A stretch of 64,000 nucleotides of DNA from Toxoplasma gondii ME49 (Eukaryota > Apicomplexa > Conoidasida > Eucoccidiorida > Sarcocystidae): contig NC_031475.1 in assembly GCF_000006565.2 (NCBI RefSeq), positions 2,815,189 to 2,879,188 on the forward strand, given 5' to 3'. Numbering within the stretch: position 1 is the stretch's first letter; the number at the start of each line of letters is the position of its first letter. The translations under genes were made by a program, and so were the position numbers. Below the pieces are notes generated by a model that saw only the letters and a list, made by a program, of their open reading frames with translations, had not been told where the DNA came from and searched no databases. This document shows positions 36,274 to 47,374 of the stretch, piece by piece.

Positions 36274-38496
36274 ATGTCTCTTCTAGAGCGGAGCAGGAGG
36301 GGTGGTCCTTCTTCTCGAAGGTCCACAGGTTGCTGTGCGTCTGCTGGAAGCCAGCTAGAAGAGCTGGGAGACCCTTCAGAAGAGAGAGAGGTCCCGAAGA
36401 GGAGGAAAAGGAAGGCGATGCAAAACGAAGGCGCCTCTGCCTCCGCCGCTTGGTCGCCTCCCTGTGAGGCAGAGGGGAGAGCTGAAGAGACAGGAGCAAC
36501 CACGAAGGGCAGAAGGGTGAAAAAGGGAGCTGCAGAGAGAGAAGACGAAGAAGCGCACACAAATGCAGCAAAGGCTCCCTTGGGCTCTCCGGCACGCCGC
36601 CAGAGTGACAGAGACCGGGGGGAAAGGGGAGAGAGCAAGTATGTCCGGGCAGGGAAGGGGGAACCTCTCGAGGAGGAGACCGTTTGCGGAGGCGCAGCGC
36701 AAAATACACCTCTCGCGGAGCTCAGAGAAGCGTGTCGAAAAATTCACATCTCCAGCAAAGGAACGAAGGAGGAGATTCTCAGTCGCCTTGCGAACGCCAT
36801 GAGAGGTGTGGAGACACCCGAGGAGGAGGTACGCGTTGGCCGACGAGGCGGGGGATGCACGGAGAGAGAGAAAAATCGGAGGACTCCGGAAGCAGAGACA
36901 GACACCCGAGGCGACGGGGGCGAGAGAACACACAAGAAAGCGGCAGATGACGGGAGTCCTCTGGAGGCCGAGCAGCTGAGGGAAGCGACAAGGAAGCAAG
37001 CGACGCGAGTGACGGAGGACGAGGAGCAAATCGAAGAAGAGCGCAGCGCCCAGAGACCGCCGAGGGGAGAGAGGATTGAAACGGCGAGGAAGAAAGAAGG
37101 AGAAAGCATGGAAGAGGGCGGAGACGACTCTCGTCGGGGAAGAAGAGAAGGATGGGAACGAGGGGACGAGGTTAAACATGGTGAGAGAGAAGTGCTAGAA
37201 GAAGGCGAAGAAAAACACAGGAAGAGTAAGCGAAGGAGCGGAGACAACGGTGAAGCGTCCAGCACGAAGAGGAGACAACGAAGCATCCAGGAAGAAGACA
37301 TTGAAGGAGGCACGGAGAGACAACCGACGAGATGTGGAGAGTGCGGCAAAAGAATGAACAAAAGTGAGTTTTTTCTCGTCCCTGTTTCTTCAATTTCCCC
37401 TGTATCTTCTCCCTTCGTTCCTTTCCTCGTCTCCGTATTCCAGACCTGCGTCACATTCCGTGTTTCGGTCTCCACGTTTTCAAATCTTTTCTTCTCTTGT
37501 TTCTCTAAAGTGTCCATCCGCCACTTTCAGGGGTCTTCCTCGCCTGCATGCAGGCAACTGTTTTCGTTCGCTCTATCATCTTTACAGCTCGTATGCTAGT
37601 TTGTACTTCCCCTTGGCAGGCATGAGACAGGGCCGCTCTACACTCGCGGCCGCCTTTGCTTTTTTACGTGACGATCCGTGCGTTGATGCCACCAGCGTTG
37701 AACGGTTTGTTTACTTTCCAGAGCCGCGAAGACTTCCGGGCGGTGTCCCTGCTCTCCCTTTTTTCTCAGGAGCGAAGTTCTGCGGAGGATGTGGCGCGCC
37801 TGCAGGAGCAGCCGCTCGAGAGACCCTTCGCGTGTTCATCGAAAAGCACTTCCTCCCGATTCGGTAGGAAGACGTACACGCCCAGAACGCACTACAGGTT
37901 GCTCTCGGGGTGCCGTAGGACTAGCCACCACGAAAGCTTTCCTTTCTTGTCTACGCTCCCTTTCACAGAAGGAACGAAGAGATCAAGGGAGGCGACCCCA
38001 AGTGCCTCCTCTCGCGCATGAGGGTTCGAGGGTACTTCGAAGAAGTCAATCATGTTCGCGCCTCCTCACCTTCCAAAGGCGACGGAAGCGACCTTTTCCA
38101 AATGCGTGTCTTACCATATCATTGCATGCGCTTCCGTAGAGGGAAGGAAGAAGAAGAGGGGGAAGGGGTCTTGAGTGTTTCGGCGGCTCTCTGCAGAAAC
38201 GACAGAGAGTCGGCAAGCGAATCGCAGCAGAGGAAGAGAGGGAACATGCAAAACCGCAAAGCCCTCACCGCAGCAGCGCTTTGCTTTCATGTGATTAAAT
38301 GCTCTCGCTCTGTGTTGGTTCAGCGAGCAGGAAGTCGGCGAACACACGCGACGCGTTGAGCGAGGATTCTGGAAATCCATTCTCGAAGTGCGTCTCCACC
38401 TCGCCTAGCGCTTTACGTTTCATTGCCACACCCACATAACTTTCTGCACACACATAAATCTGTCTACCTCTATATATACAATGCATACATTTATAG

Positions 38497-38533
<37 letters not shown>

Positions 38534-41500
38534 ATTTATATTTATATGTACAAATATACGTTATGTATGCATATAAATATATATATATATATATATATCA
38601 CTACGTACGGAGATGTTGGTATATATATATATATATATATGTATATGTAGATGCATGTCTATATACTTACAGACAGCAGACCGTTGTATTGTTTTTTCTC
38701 ACCGGTTCACCTCTGTGTCTCTGGTCTCTCTTTGCGTTCGCAACAGGTTCTCGGCGACGTGGCCGTTTCAGAGCTCTCAGGAGTTCACTGGGAGCGCTAC
38801 CTCAAGTAAGGTGGCCGCACACCGCCGGGGTCTCCGTATATAAGCCGAGAGCGTAGGAACGACCCCGTAGCGTAGCCAGTCGGTGTCAACGGATGGAGGC
38901 ACAGGATGTCGCGTTCTGTTGTGGCAGCTCGGGTGACTCGCCGGGAACATAGATCTGTTTTTCTGACAAATGGCCAGCCGTGTTTCTCGGTTTCGACCGC
39001 GAGGCCTGGAGAGACAAGAGGGCTTGTCAAGAATATTTCCGTTGCACGAGAAATACCATTTCTAGTTTCTCCCCTCGCCGCAACCCTAGAAACCACCAGC
39101 GGCGTTTCAATCGTTTTTAGTTTCTAACTACTCTTTTTCTCGTCTCTGTCCACACAATGGACAGGGAGGAGACAAATATTAGTTCGTAGTAAACTCCCCA
39201 GAAAGCGCTTTTCAATAGTCCCATCTTTCTTTTCTTGGATGGTCGCTCCGTTGGTACAGGTCATCCTAGAATCCAGATGGTCGTTGTCTCTTCACAGAGA
39301 ACACCGTCGTTTTCCTTTGTGCCTTTTGATGCGCAAAGGTGTCTCTCTAAGCCGGGGAACACACAGCGCCAGTGTCGCTTTTTGTCTTTTCTCTACTTTT
39401 TGTCTGGTTGCCCCTGGGAGGCGGCGGGACTGGCTGGCAGGTGACGCGGGCCTTCTCTCTCATGATCTTTCGTTGCTGTGAAACTCACAAGGGTCGGTCT
39501 GTCTCCCGGAAACGACGCGCCAACAACGCAGTTGGCAATGACGCCTCCGGCCTGCATTCGGACCAGAGACTCGCTTGCGGGAACGCGAACAAGGTGCTCG
39601 ATTCGTTCGCTCTAACTGGGTTAGTCGAGCCGCTCTCGTTGAGTGTTTGCCCTCACCGAAGACGCCGCGGTTTTTGTCTTTACGTGGTTTGCCCTGGACA
39701 CGAATCGCTGCGGAGTCCTCCTTTGCCGAACTGTGTGCATTCGTCAGAATTTTAAAGAAGCGCAACTGCTCTCCGAGGACGCAGGCCCTGCACCAGGTTG
39801 CCTACCAGGCCGCCTTGCGCTACGGTGTTCACACAGGCCGCCTCTCGCGTTCACATGACTTCCGGCGGATTCGCGGATGCACAAAACGCACGATGCAGTC
39901 CGAACCACTTCGAGCCACAGAAGTATGTTTTCGCATTGTGTTTTCGGAGATGTTCACTGAATTGCTTTCTTGGTTTTGCTTCTCTCTGTGGCTCTTTGCT
40001 TCTAGCCTTGCCGTGTTTCTTTTTTCTTTGTCCCAACCCGTCCTGGAGGGATCTTGTATGTTACCGCGTTCTGCGTTTCTGCCGCTTTGTCTCTGTGAGT
40101 TGGCGCTTGCACAAACACATTTTTTCGTTAAATCTGTCCTCGCCTATCATCGCCGGTGCCCCGTGTCTCTCTGCTTACAGTCCGCGGGTTGCCGCGTTCC
40201 GTATCGCTTCTTTCTTCTCCGTTCTTCTTGTCGCCTTGTTTCCGGTGTAGCTACACTCTGTGCGTTCTTAAGGCCGGCTGCGTCTCTGGGATGTGGCAGC
40301 TTCTTTCCACGAACGTATATTGGGGTAAGGCGCCTTTTTTTCGTGCTTGACAGGTTCCTCGCCTGCTGGATGCGGCAGGCAGCGCAATGCATCGTAGCAT
40401 GTTTGCTGTCGGCATTGGGATTGGCCTGCGGCCGAGCGAACTTCTGCGACTCCACTGGGAGGACATCGACTGGAAGAACAACATCGCTTCCATTCGAGGC
40501 TCTAAGACTGCTGCCTCCCGAGCAGCTGTTCCCCTCACCGATCTTGCAAGACGAGAGCTCTTCAGCTGGTAAGGTTCAGTTCGCCAGTGTCGATGGTGTT
40601 TCGTTTGTGTCTAACTCGATCGCCCTTCCTATGTGTCTGTCTCTTCTGCGTCTGTGATCTGTGCCTTTCGTTCTCTCTGTGAGCCTCCGTCTCTTTCCTT
40701 GTCGATAATCCCCCTGTCTACATGCCATGCGCGCTCTGCCTGCGTCTCTCTCTTCTCTCTCGCTGTCTCTCGTGATGTGTATTTGGCGATCTGGGTGTCT
40801 CCACCTCTGTGTTTCTGTCTCTCTCTTCTCTCTCGCTTTGTCTCTGACTAAATCGTCCGAGCGCGTCCTTCGTCTGAGCCGGCGAGCGCTCTCGACTTTG
40901 TGTCCATTGACTTCCCTTCTTCTCAGGTGGGAGGAGGAAGGGTCTCCGGCCACGGGGCTGTGCTTCTACGCTGAAGGGGCGAGACGCAGTTTACCAAACA
41001 AGCGCGAGGAGGGCAACGGTGAAACAGAAGTGACAGGAAAGAAAACGAAAAGTCCGATGAGTAAGAAACAAAGTTCAGACGAATCAATGCCTTCCTTCTC
41101 TCCAGCGATGGGGGTGGATCCAGGTGGAGAGAGGCGCGGGCAATACAAGACGTTCATCGTTTGCCCGTGGGTTTGTCACAGCTGCCTTCGATTTGGAGAC
41201 AGCTAAAGAGTCAAACACGACACACAGATGAGTCCACTAGTCGCCTGGCATGTGAGGCTGTGCAGCATCTCGAGGCCGCGCTTCCTCCATAGCTGGCGGC
41301 CGCCTTGAATTCGCGGTTCGGATACAACAGGCCTCGCCACCTGAGGTTCACAATTGGCAGAGAGTGTTCGACAGAGATGTGCTCTGGTTGCTCTATGTGC
41401 CACGAATCAGGCAAAGCAAGAGAATGTTGGAGGCGAGGATCGCCTTTCAGAGGCATTCGCGTTCACGCAGATGACAGGAAAACGTCAACCATCTTGCTGT

Positions 41501-42485
41501 GACTGCGCCACCAATTAAAGTCGATTTGTTCGTCCAGTCCCTCTCGCCTCACCGATGCTTCTTTCTGTCTGCAGGAAGCTTCAAGAAGGCGTTGCATGCT
41601 GCCGCAAAAAGGTGTGTCTCCCAGATTCTGAAAAACATAGCGGTGCCAATGGTCAACACACATACTTGTGGCATTGTTGCTCCCGACAAGAGGGCAAACG
41701 ATCTACATTTTGGAATCGGATTTGGTCTTCTGGCGAAGCTGCGTATCACACGAAATCCACCTGCCACTATGACACTCCGGAACTCAGTTTTGTGCAGAGC
41801 TCACACTTTGTGCTCGGCATCCTCTGTCTCGCAGTTTGACGACAAAAGATGCGTCTCAGCTCTGTTTCTCTCGATCTTGTTTAACTGAATCCTGGTCAAC
41901 ACCGAGGGAGCCACAAACCGTTGTGAAGGTGTTGTCACGATCCGAGGGTCTGCGCTCGCAGACTTGCCTGGCCTGTTATCCCTGGCACACGTTACGAAAT
42001 TCTCTCCGCACTGTTTCTTTCCTTTTCGTTCTGGGAGGCGAGCTCGTGTCATGCGTATTGGGAATTCAATTTTCCTTGCTATAGCCGAATTTATAGTGGG
42101 AGTGAAGTATAAAATAACACGGCGAGTAGGGTGGCAAATAACGAACGCCGGACTCTTCGCTTCGACAACGCGTTCGGTAGGAACACCGCAAAGCTGTATC
42201 GACGGAATAAGGGGAGTGTCGCCTTCCTGGTGAGGCACAACTGCAAGCCTGGAACTGAAGCATCAAAGCATCATATTCTCAGACCGCTTTAGCTCTCATT
42301 TGACCTTTTGTTTCACTGCTTGTTTCCCGATTTGTCTCCAACGCTTCCTGTTGTTTCACGAAGGGCGGCACTCGAGACAACCCCGGACGGAGAGCGACGT
42401 CGCATTTTCCCCTATCTCTTGAGGTGAGATCTGGTCCCTGCTCAAAACAGCTGAAAGTGTCGTTCTCAACACCCTACATATGTTC

Positions 42486-42523
<38 letters not shown>

Positions 42524-43425
42524 ATATATCGATAGGGTATGCATCTTGGCTTTGTAGCTGCAGTCATGAACAACGTTGTCTTTTGAACTGTTCACTGCGC
42601 TCTCCTCATCCCCTGCTCTCGGTCTCTCGCTTCTTACTGCTCTCCCTTCGACTCGCTGCCTCGCTTTCCGCCACTCGCACTCTCCACGTCTTCGGTCTTG
42701 GTTTTCAGGCATTCTTTCGCAACGCTGGCAGCCACGTCGAACCCTCCGGTGCCGCTGCCTGTTGCGCAGGTAAATCGTGCAAAGAGGAAAGGAAACAAGA
42801 AATAACAGCCGGCAAAAAAGAGTGTAGTCAGGGCGAGGATAAACGAGAGGAAGAACTAGAACCACGAAGGAGGGCGAGAGCTGTGAAGACAAAGCCACAT
42901 AGGTACCTAGAAGGACGAGAGACCAACGGGAGTGGAGAGGGACGAAGGCAGATCAGAAGAAGAAAACGACAGTAAATCCAAAAGTAGGGAAGCGACGGGA
43001 CACAGTCGACAGACAAACAAACCACGCCAACGCAAGAAGAATGGTGCGAGAAAGCAGCGACATGTATCAACTGGCAAACAGGATTGTCTCTCTGCAAGAC
43101 CCTGGGAGCGGAAGCACGCTATCATGGAAGAAGGAAACAGGCAACGACGGAACACTGAGCCTACGCATCTGTGTACAGACGTATTTAATTTGAGCTTTCG
43201 TGTCACTGGTATCCTTGCTTCGATCAACGGCCCGGTCACACCTGTCGGTCTGGGCGCTCGTGCAGGGGGTAAAGACTGTCTCTTAGGGAAGATGTTTCTG
43301 CGGTTCTGCTCCGCGTGTGCTTGCAGGCTGTCATGCGTCACACCTCCTCGAAAATGCTTCTCGACACCTACGCGAAGGCTGGCACTCTGGTGATCAAAGA
43401 AGGCCTGAAGAACTTCAATGTCTGA
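36274..43425 (+). CDS. Tyrosine recombinase (phage integrase/XerC-like) with SAP motif and zinc ribbon
   Basis: Eleven exons: 36274-37363, 37770-37863, 37969-38044, 38747-38805, 39748-39922, 40354-40568, 40927-41123, 41575-41611, 42364-42423, 42709-42769, 43327-43425; 720 residues from the ATG at 36274. Every junction keeps phase and joins conserved sequence. A charged N-terminus carries a SAP motif (about 145-178: LREACRKIHISSKGTKEEIL). A zinc ribbon CGECGKRMNKRAKFCGGCG spans the first join. The core-binding domain follows (LPIRRNEEIKGGD, VLGDVAVSELSGVHWERYLK, KRNCSPRTQALHQVAYQAAL). The catalytic domain has GLRPSELLRLHWEDI (R524), IRGSKTA (K549), PYLLR (R668; Tyr665 at the usual His place), HSFATLAA, MRHTSS (H693) and DTY (nucleophile Y703). 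Such enzymes cut and rejoin DNA through a 3'-phosphotyrosine. The frame also stays open upstream to an ATG at 35293 (1047 residues). An integrase of this class is, to my knowledge, reported in Plasmodium. The substrate here is unknown. Confidence 0.88.
38462..38652. repeat. Cluster of (TA)n arrays in recombinase intron 3
   Basis: Several TA runs (38502-38528, about 38576-38599 and 38621-38640) are separated by short TATG/TACA-type spacers, all within the intron 38045-38746. Confidence 0.9.
38834..38848 (-). promoter_or_regulatory. Orphan TCGGCTTATATA element inside a recombinase intron
   Basis: The minus strand reads TCGGCTTATATACGG, one base off the ribosomal-protein promoter consensus and close to the eS21 element at 34638. 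It lies in intron 4 of the recombinase (38806-39747), with no gene start on the minus strand close by. It may be fortuitous or may drive an antisense transcript. Confidence 0.35.
42487..42521. repeat. (TA)n microsatellite in recombinase intron 9
   Basis: A pure TA run of about 17 units lies 64 bases after exon 9 in the intron 42424-42708. Confidence 0.9.
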
Positions 43426-45159
43426 TTGGTTCAGGTTGTGAATTTCCTGAGAGGGAAGCCGGGACTTGGGAAAGGAACCGCAGTCACTCCCGGTGGCAAA
43501 ACGCTCACGGGCCGCTGGTGTCTGACCAAAGGCAAGCACGCGTCGTTTTCTGAGCAGTCTCATCCTTTTTGAAAACGCCGTTACAGACAAATTAGGACTT
43601 TGTCTCTTGGCAACGAGAAAGGAAACCTCCGTCGGAGAGCTTACACTTCCCTTGTCAGCAAGGCGGAAGTGACAGGGGTCAAAGGGGGATGTGAGGGAAA
43701 ATATCGGCGCTAGTGGACCGGCGTGGAGAGAGCCTTTTCAGCGTGAGGAAAAAACGGAGAAATCTATTCTTGGCAGAAGGCAGAGACGTGTGCCAGGCGC
43801 GGGCGGATAAGGGAAGAGTTCCAGAGACACCCGCAAAAGATGGCGACAATGCTTTGTCTTCCGTTGCGAGACAGCACTTGTGAGAGGACGTCTCTGAACG
43901 AATTCAACCTGCATAGAGTAGGGAATGCTGCGACTGAGTGCACTGTCTCTTTGCCGGAGGATGTAGCATCTGAGACAGTGTTATCCGCTTCAGAGCAGCT
44001 GCGGAGCACAGAGAGTTTCTGCGGCGGGTCGTTGGAGACCCTAATACCACCGAGAGGCGACGCGTGGTTCAACGAAAGCACGGTTCGACGGGCCTCTAAG
44101 TTTTGGTAAACAGAGAGATGAGAAAACGTACAGAGACAAGAGGCTGGGGCATCTTGCCTCCCCCAACCGTGGCGTGCGCTCGAGGCTTGTCGGGCCTCGA
44201 GGGTCGTTCCTTAGACTGAGTTTTGATTTGTTGAAAAGAGCGTTTCTTGAGACGCTATGTCCTTCTGTCGTTGACATCACACGCCAGTCCGTCCAGGCGC
44301 GTGTTTTAGAGATTACTTCTGTCTCATTTTGGAAAGCGACAAACATCTGCATGCGTAACAAAGGCGCGCGGCCATCGCTGCTTCCTCTCTACAGACGCAT
44401 CGCTGATTTGCATCTAGGCATGCTCAGCGAATTCCTTTAACCTAGGTGTTAATTCCCTCGCCTCAAGAGTTGTTTCCGTGAGAATGGAACCTTCGTGGGG
44501 TGAGCTTTAAATCGAAATGTCACAAGAGAAAACGGATTCTGAGAGAGACGTGACGAACGAGGAAAACTGAGGGAATAACGGAGAGCAAGAAGAAAGACAC
44601 AGGAAACAAGCTGGTTCCCAGATGGTAGTTGTCAGTGTGAGTGAACAACCAAACAATCTGTTCGCTTGTTAAGGAAACCGCGGTCAAACCCCTCAAGCCA
44701 GAGCTGTTGAAAAAAACTCGGCTCTTTTTCAGCAACGGTTCTTGGGTGATGTACCGCCATTCGACAAACCTAAACCACGCACTCTCGACGGAGACGACAG
44801 CCACTGCGAGTGGCGCTTTTTGTGTCTTCACTGTGTCTCCTCGTTGGCGCTTGGTATCGGTGTTCGCTGCCTTTCCATTTGTGGCCCTAAGAAGAGTCGA
44901 GTATCTCCAAGCACCGGCCGACGCATTCGGCTCCTGGTGGCTAGCTGGCTTGCACGCTCTTTCCCCTTGGGATTTTGATTTTGCTTTGTTCCAGTCGATC
45001 GTCGCCTTCTTCACCACAACCGCCCCACAAGTAGAAACCTTCTTCATTTCCTTTTCGTTTGCCCGGCTTCGATCTTCTCGTCTTGTCCCTCGGGTCGGAA
45101 AAGGCGCTTGTCTCACACTCGGCCGTCCAAAAAACTATGAGGCCGGTTCCCCTGTGCGC
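43426..45159. other. Convergent 3' ends of the recombinase and the DBP9-like helicase
   Basis: The two flanking genes are read toward each other, so this interval holds both 3' UTRs. No further gene is supported. A small inverted repeat near 44175-44205 (CTCGAGGC, seven-base loop, GCCTCGAG) could form a hairpin. Open frames at 43764-44081 and 44520-45116 have no domain signature. Confidence 0.45.
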
Positions 45160-47332
45160 TCAGTGCCGCTTCTTTCCCTTCTTCACTCTCAGGAAGTTGC
45201 CCTTTGGCTGATTTTTCGACAAGTTCTTGTTGTGTTTTAGCTTCCACAGTTTCCTTCCAGAGAGCGCAGGCAAGTGCTCGGGAGCGGTCTCCGCGTGGTT
45301 CGGCTCCCTCGCTAGCTGGCTCTCTCGGCTGATCGGCCGACGACCGCGTTGAGCGCGAGGCCCTCGCCCGGGTCTGCCGCGCCGCATGTCGCTGAGGGGA
45401 GACACACGAGGAGAGAAACCAGAATATTAGGCCTTTGAGAGTTTAACAGAACCAAACACTAACGGATCGAACAGAGGAAATAACACGATGCTTCGTAGGT
45501 GTACGACAAACAATTGACAAAACGCGGAAGTGCGAGGCGCCCGCACACACAATTTGTTCAACTGTTTTCCGCTAAAGTAGATATGATCTCGATCGTCAGA
45601 CGCAGAGCAGGTTTCGGAACTCGTTAAATGGATGATGTTAAAAACATATGTCTCACCAAGTGAGAAACCGACTTTTCACATCGTGTTACCAACATGTATC
45701 CGTTGGTATCACAGACCATTAGTCGCAAGTTGGATAGACGCGTCTAGTGAGAGCAAGCGAACCTAAGAATCCCTTTATCAGCTGATCTTTCCTGTCTCTC
45801 TGGAACCCTCTGGTTGCACTCACGCAAACACATACATCGAGACGCAGTCTTATTTTAGACATAATTTCCTTTCTTAATGATCACCTGCTGCCTGCCCGGA
45901 AGCTCTTTAGAGGGTCGACAAGTGTTCGCCGCTTCACGCCGAGTTTCTCTTGAGTCGCCTTAGGGCCTCGCGCCGTCTGTGCTTCCACCGCCAATTGCAC
46001 TGCTGTTTTCTGGAGAGAAAACACAGAGGCGACCACAGCACCACAACGTTTCCGAGAGTCACGGCGGAGCCTATTTAATTTCCAGACACAAGCATAGCTT
46101 CGTTTCCACGCTATCCAGAGAACGACGCTTTCCATGTCCACACAGTCCTCAGGGTGATGATGATGCCACGGGTGCCCATATCAGACATTCATGCAGGAAG
46201 TGCAGAAAGCACCACCTTACACATTTTCGTGAATCCCTCTCGCTCTGCGTGCATTACACATGAGCATTATAACGTATCCGTACATACAGATATGCATGTA
46301 TTTTTCGTATGCATGAATGCCAGTCTGAACATGCTCACGCATGTATGCATTCATGTAGGTATGTATGCGTGTGTGTGTGTGTGTGTGTGTGGACAAACAA
46401 GTACATGGCTGTATGCGGGGCAAGTGGTTAAGCGAGGCCCAAATGGTCTTTACTTGTGCTGGAGGAGTTTGAGCAAGGAGATACGACGGCAGGTGCTGCA
46501 GATGGCCACGACCCGCCAGAGCGCGGTCCTGCAAGACAGAGGAACCCAAGAAAAAGGACGAAAATGACAAGCACCGCAGACAGCACGACGCTCAGCAACA
46601 GCCCCCCTCCTTGCCACGACCGCACGAACAAAACGCGTTCAAGTCACCCGCAGCGGCCCCGGCGACGCGTGTACAGAATCCCAGAGAGCGAAAGGAAGAA
46701 AACGCGAAACGGCCAGCAGCGCTGGATAAACGACAGATGACTGGACGCCGTTGGCGGCCACTTCGAAGACTTGAAGAGAGATAGACGCATCTCACTGGCT
46801 TCCCTGTTTTGCTTCGTCCTCGCCGTTCTTCTCGGTCTCAGATTCCCTGCAGTCTCACCTTCAGCTGCTTGCAGGCAGCGCGCAAGACTTCTTCGTCTCG
46901 GGGATTTCGTTTGAAGAAATCTCTCATTTTTCGGGACCGCAGAACTTCCTGCTGCAACTCCTTCGCCACGAGCGCTGCTATAACTCGCTTTGTCACCCCC
47001 CGGCAAACGTCTTCCACACGATATCGGAAGCACTCCACGTCTTGCAGACGAAGAGACAGAGGCTTCAGGGCTGGAACGGCAACACAGAATCCGCAACAAC
47101 GAACTCGCGTTTTGCCACTTCAATCGTCACATCTAGGCGAGCCTTCCGTGCATAAGTAATTCTGAATTTGTCAACACAAACATACACGCAATTACCGAGA
47201 GGGACAGATATATGGGGAAACGAACATTCAACACGGGAAAAACAAACTTCTCTCGGTGTTATTCTTACTAGGTTGCGCATCTGTCACACACTCTGGCCTA
47301 CTTCGGTTAGGCTGGATTCATGTGCATATATC

Positions 47333-47374
<42 letters not shown>

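Noticed and set aside
36744..37517. Long Ser/Leu-rich frames on the minus strand
   Set aside because: Antisense of the Glu/Arg-rich recombinase exon 1; the composition is the expected complement.
39575..40657. 360-codon frame treated as one protein
   Set aside because: Only 39748-39922 of it fits the recombinase, together with 40354-40568 after splicing. The rest reads through introns and lacks conservation.
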